Origin: Koleobacter methoxysyntrophicus
GTDB lineage: Bacteria > Bacillota > Thermosediminibacteria > Koleobacterales > Koleobacteraceae
Direction of reading: 5' to 3'
DNA: 64,000 nt
Assembly (NCBI RefSeq): GCF_017301615.1
Contig: NZ_CP059066.1
Location: 3,038,783-3,102,782, forward strand
Numbering within the stretch: position 1 is the stretch's first letter; each line of letters begins with the position of its first letter. The translations under genes were made by a program, and so were the position numbers. Below are positions 60,143 through 64,000 of this stretch, one piece after another. The notes below the pieces were generated by a model. It did not search any database, was not told where the DNA came from, and was given only the letters and a program-made list of their open reading frames with translations.

Positions 60143-60517
60143 TTAATTAAAAAAACTTTTGATTAAACCGGTTATTCCAAATATTACTCCTACAACAAAA
60201 CGTAAGTTTACCAGCACAAAAAAACTGATAAAACCTATGCCGATAATAGTCAGTGCAGAAATCGTCTTTTTGAAAAGCCCGAAAAAAAAGTTTAAAGCAG
60301 CTAGAGCAAACGACACCGCAAGCAGCGGAAAAGCAATCCATCCTGCTATATTGTATATTAGCTCTTCAAGATTGGCGAAAGCACGGCCTATTTTTTCTGA
60401 ATCGATTTCAACGCGTTCAATCCTTTCGAGCAGCGAATCATCTGAAGCCATGCAGGGGATACTGATAAAACTCAAAATCGTCAGAATGATAAGACTAATA
60501 AAAATCCAGCGGGTCAA
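60143..60517 (-). CDS. VirB2/TrbC-like small membrane protein
   Basis: A 124-residue protein with a signal-like helix (about 1-24, ending MASDD), a short helical spacer and two membrane helices (about 55-80 and 85-120), the layout of VirB2/TrbC-like pilin subunits and PrgI-linked small proteins of conjugation systems. TTG at 60517 with GGAGGG. It overlaps the M23 gene end by 23 nt. The identification rests on topology and context. Confidence 0.6.
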   Translation of the reverse strand: MTRWIFISLIILTILSFISIPCMASDDSLLERIERVEIDSEKIGRAFANLEELIYNIAGWIAFPLLAVSFALAALNFFFGLFKKTISALTIIGIGFISFFVLVNLRFVVGVIFGITGLIKSFFN

Positions 60518-61931
60518 GGTATTTTATCCCTCCTTCTAAAACTTTAATGAACTCAAAATGCAGATGCGGGCCGGTAGATAGACCGGTACTGCCCGAACGG
60601 GCAATTATGCTTCCTCCTGTTACTTCATCGCCGCCTTTTACGTTTACGGCCGAAAGGTGTGCATACAGAGTTTTATAATCGCCGTGATCTATTATTACCG
60701 TTTTACCGTATCCGCCGAGCGTTCCGGCAAATATCACCATACCATTCATGGCGGCGTAAACCTTTTTACCTTCAGGCACTGCTATATCAACCCCTGTATG
60801 GAACCTTACCGTCCCGTATACCGGATGAATTCTCGGGCCGAACGGACTCGTGATAGTTTTATACGATGCATCAAGAGGCCATTTCAGCGAGCCGGGAGAA
60901 CCTTCCCAGTACCGGATAGAAAGGTCGGGTTTGTCGGCCGCACCGGAGTATGCTCCAAGGGCTATAAGGTCGCCCGCAAGGGTTTCGTCGTATATGGTTG
61001 CAAGATGAAATATGAGCTCAACATCGTCACCCTTGATCCCGTTTTCTGCAAGGAAGTCGTATACACGTTCAAAATAAGGGCCGTAGCGTTCGTAATTTTC
61101 CAGAACTTCTTTTTCAACCTCATAACTGTAGTGCCTGCCTCCCCTGTTTTCTGTCCATTTTTCAGTCACGTTTTTATACCTGTATTCGTACGTAGCATCG
61201 TAAGCATATACCTTCTTCAGCAGATACACCTCTTCTTCTTCTACATCCGTTTCGGTTCTTGTGACGGTTACGAAACTTCCATCAGGCTGCTGTACAACTT
61301 CCTTCCACGTAACCTCAACGGTAGTCCTTATGATCGATTTCTTCCAGTGCATTTCCGGCTTAAGCGCCTCGTAGGTCCTTTCGGGATCGGGTGCCCAGAA
61401 GCTGCTGCCGGTCATAACGGGATCGCCAAGAAACCTGTCGATTGCTGCCATTATTCCCCACGGCACCCTGTGGGGTTCGGCCGCGGCAATTTGAGACTCG
61501 CTGTCTTCAATTACGCTGCTGGCTGCATACAGCCCATCTATCTTCCTGACTTTTTCGGCAGGCTTTTTCACCCTGTCTGCCAGCTCGAGATATTTCCGGT
61601 GCAGACGCATATCGTCCTCTCTTGTCCAGCCGAATTCATCGCCTGCATAAAAGATACTGACAGCAGTGCCTATTCCGGCTTCTCTGTCGGTTCTGATTAT
61701 TTCCGCGGGGATAATAAAAATAACGGCGTAAACTAAAGCAAAACCGAACAAAGCTATGAGTACCCAGACAGCAGCAGGCGCCAGAAAAGCGATTACCGCT
61801 TTCAAGATTGCTTTCAGCACGAGCGCTCCAAACCTGCGCAGGTGTCTGCCCAGCATGCCCGATATATATCTGCGTGCGATGTCTGCTCCGCGTGAAAATG
61901 GATCATTTATGTTTCCGTATATATCACCCAT
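60495..61931 (-). CDS. Membrane-anchored M23 peptidase of the transfer apparatus
   Basis: A 478-residue protein. One strong membrane helix (about 45-80) is followed by a helical/beta region (about 85-330, with WTREDDMRLHRKYLELADRV) and a C-terminal M23/LytM domain (about 345-475). The zinc motifs HTGVDIAV and HLHFEFI and the core YGKTVIIDHGDYKTLYAHLS are intact. Gram-positive conjugation systems carry such wall hydrolases (VirB1-like role). ATG at 61931. It lies between VirB6-like and VirB2-like genes. Confidence 0.88.
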   Translation of the reverse strand: MGDIYGNINDPFSRGADIARRYISGMLGRHLRRFGALVLKAILKAVIAFLAPAAVWVLIALFGFALVYAVIFIIPAEIIRTDREAGIGTAVSIFYAGDEFGWTREDDMRLHRKYLELADRVKKPAEKVRKIDGLYAASSVIEDSESQIAAAEPHRVPWGIMAAIDRFLGDPVMTGSSFWAPDPERTYEALKPEMHWKKSIIRTTVEVTWKEVVQQPDGSFVTVTRTETDVEEEEVYLLKKVYAYDATYEYRYKNVTEKWTENRGGRHYSYEVEKEVLENYERYGPYFERVYDFLAENGIKGDDVELIFHLATIYDETLAGDLIALGAYSGAADKPDLSIRYWEGSPGSLKWPLDASYKTITSPFGPRIHPVYGTVRFHTGVDIAVPEGKKVYAAMNGMVIFAGTLGGYGKTVIIDHGDYKTLYAHLSAVNVKGGDEVTGGSIIARSGSTGLSTGPHLHFEFIKVLEGGIKYLDPLDFY

Positions 61932-61947
61932 ATTTGTCTTCTCCTTT

Positions 61948-63981
61948 TTACTTCAGGCTTTTTTCAAGCGATGCATCTACGCCGTAATGGGCATAGGGGC
62001 GGATCCCGTGTTTCAGCATGAGTTCTTGCATGCCGGTATAGTGTTCGCTGAGCTGTGCCTGTTTCTGCAGGAGCTCTAACTTAAACGCCTGTAGAACTTC
62101 TTCGTGTTTTTCAGCCTGCTTAATATCTCCTTCTGCGCGGGCTTTTGCCGCCCTGCGTTCGAGGAGTTCTACAGTGTTAGTAATATGTTTTACATTTTCA
62201 GCATCGCGGATGGTCATCATGCGCATATCTTCCACCTTTTCTCTTGCATCGATCGCCTTTTTTAAGTTTTCTCTTGCTTTCGGTTTAAACTTTGCCTGGA
62301 TATTTCTGTGCCAAAACGAAGCGGCTCTGTATGCTATAGCACCGGGAGCACCCCATTTATTTCTGCCTATTGCTGCTGCTGCTTCAGGGTCCATCATTTG
62401 GGTTCCATAGTCGTATATTCCAAAACGTTTATCGACTTCCGATCTGTAATAGTCGGGGTTCTCGCTGGGATTCTCGGGGTTGAAAGGGAAGCCTTTTTCG
62501 TGCGTATCGGCATGCGCATCTAGAATGTTATAAAAACGGCCGCCTGCTCCCAGCCCCAGCGTCATCCCGCCGAGCCCGCCGAATTGCGTTCCCGGTGAAG
62601 CGTCGCCAAAAGCCGCGCCGGTTAGCGTGCCTGCGGCAGCTGCACCCAGAGCTGTGCCGTACGTTGCAGCCGCTCCTTTGATTGCGGCACCGATAGAACG
62701 ATAGGTTTTGGCTATACCCGGATTGTGGATCAACGGAGCATATTTGTCTTTAACTCTGATAAACGAAGCAGTGTTCGAAACAGCACCGGCGGACCCTGCC
62801 TGTGCGGTACCGGCAGCATCTGTCGTTCCCCCGGGAATACCGTAAGCCCCGCCGGGTCTGTCCCGCAGAGCATCTTCTATATCGTCGGTTTCTTTCCTGA
62901 TCGTTCGCATCATTGCCCCGTGTCTTGCCGCCTGGATCCCCATGCGTGCTATTCCCATAAGGGCTGAGATACCGAGCACGCTACTTATCCCGGAGCCTAC
63001 ACCTCCTGTTTCTCCGCCGAGTATCTGGCGGACAAGGATTGTCATAGTATTCAGCCCGACAAAAAGTGCCATCATAAGCCAGAAGTTAGGTTTTATCCCC
63101 GCAAATAAGACAAAAAAAGCAAAGACAAAGGCATGTGCAGGCTGGAGCAGCAGGTTTGACCAGAGCTGCGAGAACCACATGCTGATCGTCCCGCGTCTTG
63201 CGGGGAAAACGGAAATAAAAGCGGCAAACGGGAAAAGAAGTATAAGTATACCGAGAGCCAGCAATCTGAGATTGTACTGGAAGTTCAGCAGACCGATCGA
63301 AAAAATAAAAAGCCAGGCTACCAAAACGGAACCCAGAGAATAACCCGACACCTCGGGAATCATGCAAAGAAAACCGTGTTTAAGTGCATCGGCACCTGCC
63401 ACCGATGCAGCGAACTTGGTTAACAGCCAGGTAATCCCGAAAAAAAGTTCCAAAAATGCCGGAAGTACAGCGATGGATACAAAGAATACCACGGAGCCCG
63501 TCAGAAGGTCCTTTATTTCAGCACGGTCACGGGAAGAACCGCCGAAGCCAAGAGTTTTGACTGCCGTTAATGCTGCGATGACAGCAAGAGCAGCTACCAC
63601 CAGCGGGAGCAGAAAACCGCGCGCTGAATCAAAAAAGCGGCTGACTGCGCTAAATTGTTCTTCGGTGAATGTATATAATATACGTTCTTCGGGCGGCATA
63701 AAGCCTTCAGGAGGCTGTTTGTCTCCCGGTACGATTCCGAAGATTAGAGTTACCGGGTCCTGAAGGCCGATTATTTTAGTAAGAAAGTTAACCGGGGCAA
63801 TTAAGAAATTTGCAAAAATCCGTGTCAGCACGGATTCGCCAGGTGATTCTTCTTTAAGATTGAACTGTCCGCCCCAGTAGGAACCGAGGTCCTGTTCTTC
63901 AGAAGCGTTTGCATACGGTATGAATATGAAACTAAAAACCAGAAGCAGAAGAACTGCAAGAGCTGTTATCTTTCCGGACAT
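61948..63981 (-). CDS. VirB6/TrbL-like type IV secretion membrane protein
   Basis: A 677-residue protein. Signal helix (about 5-24), then several membrane helices (about 120-150, 165-200, 225-320 and 335-350), and a long soluble C-terminal half with Ala/Gly-rich segment (about 430-490) and charged helices (about 590-660). This is the TrbL/VirB6 layout of Gram-positive conjugation channels. ATG at 63981 with AAAGGAGGT upstream. The operon continues beyond the window, where a VirB4-type ATPase would be expected. Confidence 0.78.
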   Translation of the reverse strand: MSGKITALAVLLLLVFSFIFIPYANASEEQDLGSYWGGQFNLKEESPGESVLTRIFANFLIAPVNFLTKIIGLQDPVTLIFGIVPGDKQPPEGFMPPEERILYTFTEEQFSAVSRFFDSARGFLLPLVVAALAVIAALTAVKTLGFGGSSRDRAEIKDLLTGSVVFFVSIAVLPAFLELFFGITWLLTKFAASVAGADALKHGFLCMIPEVSGYSLGSVLVAWLFIFSIGLLNFQYNLRLLALGILILLFPFAAFISVFPARRGTISMWFSQLWSNLLLQPAHAFVFAFFVLFAGIKPNFWLMMALFVGLNTMTILVRQILGGETGGVGSGISSVLGISALMGIARMGIQAARHGAMMRTIRKETDDIEDALRDRPGGAYGIPGGTTDAAGTAQAGSAGAVSNTASFIRVKDKYAPLIHNPGIAKTYRSIGAAIKGAAATYGTALGAAAAGTLTGAAFGDASPGTQFGGLGGMTLGLGAGGRFYNILDAHADTHEKGFPFNPENPSENPDYYRSEVDKRFGIYDYGTQMMDPEAAAAIGRNKWGAPGAIAYRAASFWHRNIQAKFKPKARENLKKAIDAREKVEDMRMMTIRDAENVKHITNTVELLERRAAKARAEGDIKQAEKHEEVLQAFKLELLQKQAQLSEHYTGMQELMLKHGIRPYAHYGVDASLEKSLK

Positions 63982-64000
63982 TTTTCAGTTACCTCCTTTC

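Noticed and set aside
60657..61736. 359-codon plus-strand ORF
   Set aside because: Antisense to the M23 peptidase, whose catalytic motifs are intact. No ribosome binding site and no recognisable domain.

Overview
The window looks like part of a large plasmid or integrative and conjugative element from a monoderm Firmicute, probably a Clostridia or Peptococcaceae-type anaerobe. The taxonomic call is an inference from gene families (YhaM-type nuclease, stalk-domain surface proteins, a type IV pilus set without a PilQ secretin), from strong GGAGG or GGGGG ribosome binding sites and from frequent TTG starts. I see no rRNA or tRNA. Almost every gene is on the minus strand, so operons read from high to low coordinates. 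The only clear plus-strand genes are hicAB.

Layout, left to right. (1) 1-12138: a near-complete type IV pilus (T4P) operon: pilB (cut by the window edge), pilT, a GLUG-repeat pilin, an M23 peptidase, pilC, pilA, minor pilins, a split prepilin peptidase (one methylase-type domain gene plus two A24 peptidase genes), a pilM-pilN fusion and pilO. (2) 12161-23700: surface-protein region with a second GLUG pilin, an 1823-residue multi-domain secreted protein, and three tandem stalk-domain proteins with near-identical promoters. (3) 23841-27235: defence and stability genes: an MqsR-like toxin with a zinc-finger/HTH/Panacea antitoxin, and hicAB. (4) 27311-31996: an unusual set with ParB, a CDC123-like ATP-grasp protein, a Dam-type methylase and a second ParB-like protein. 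(5) 32061-45318: a Tad-type pilus operon (CpaB, TadE-like, Flp-like, TadC, TadB, TadA, CpaE-like) continuous with a PilZ protein, a VirD4/TraG coupling protein and a replication-relaxation protein. (6) 45741-48027: a RusA-like protein and a parM-parC-parR partition locus. (7) 48058-54522: c-di-GMP enzymes, a third GLUG pilin, and a YhaM-like HD nuclease. (8) 54519-57784: the likely replicon: a DnaC-like helicase loader, a DnaD/RepA-like initiator with iteron-like repeats inside its coding sequence, a leader peptide, and a putative antisense RNA. (9) 57811-63981: two CpaE-like ATPases and conjugation-type membrane proteins (VirB2-like, M23 peptidase, VirB6/TrbL-like), continuing past the right edge.

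Taken together, this is an element with its own replication and segregation machinery, DNA transfer machinery, two pilus systems, variable pilin-like adhesins, and a complete c-di-GMP circuit (GGDEF, HD-GYP, PilZ) that may switch the pili. The strongest candidates for something undescribed are the replication-control locus (iterons inside rep, leader peptide and countertranscript), the dyad-symmetric centromere between parM and parR, the Tad operon joined to a conjugative coupling protein, and the mosaic GLUG pilins. Several accessory genes carry apparent one-base frameshifts, mostly in A/T runs, which may be sequencing errors or real decay.
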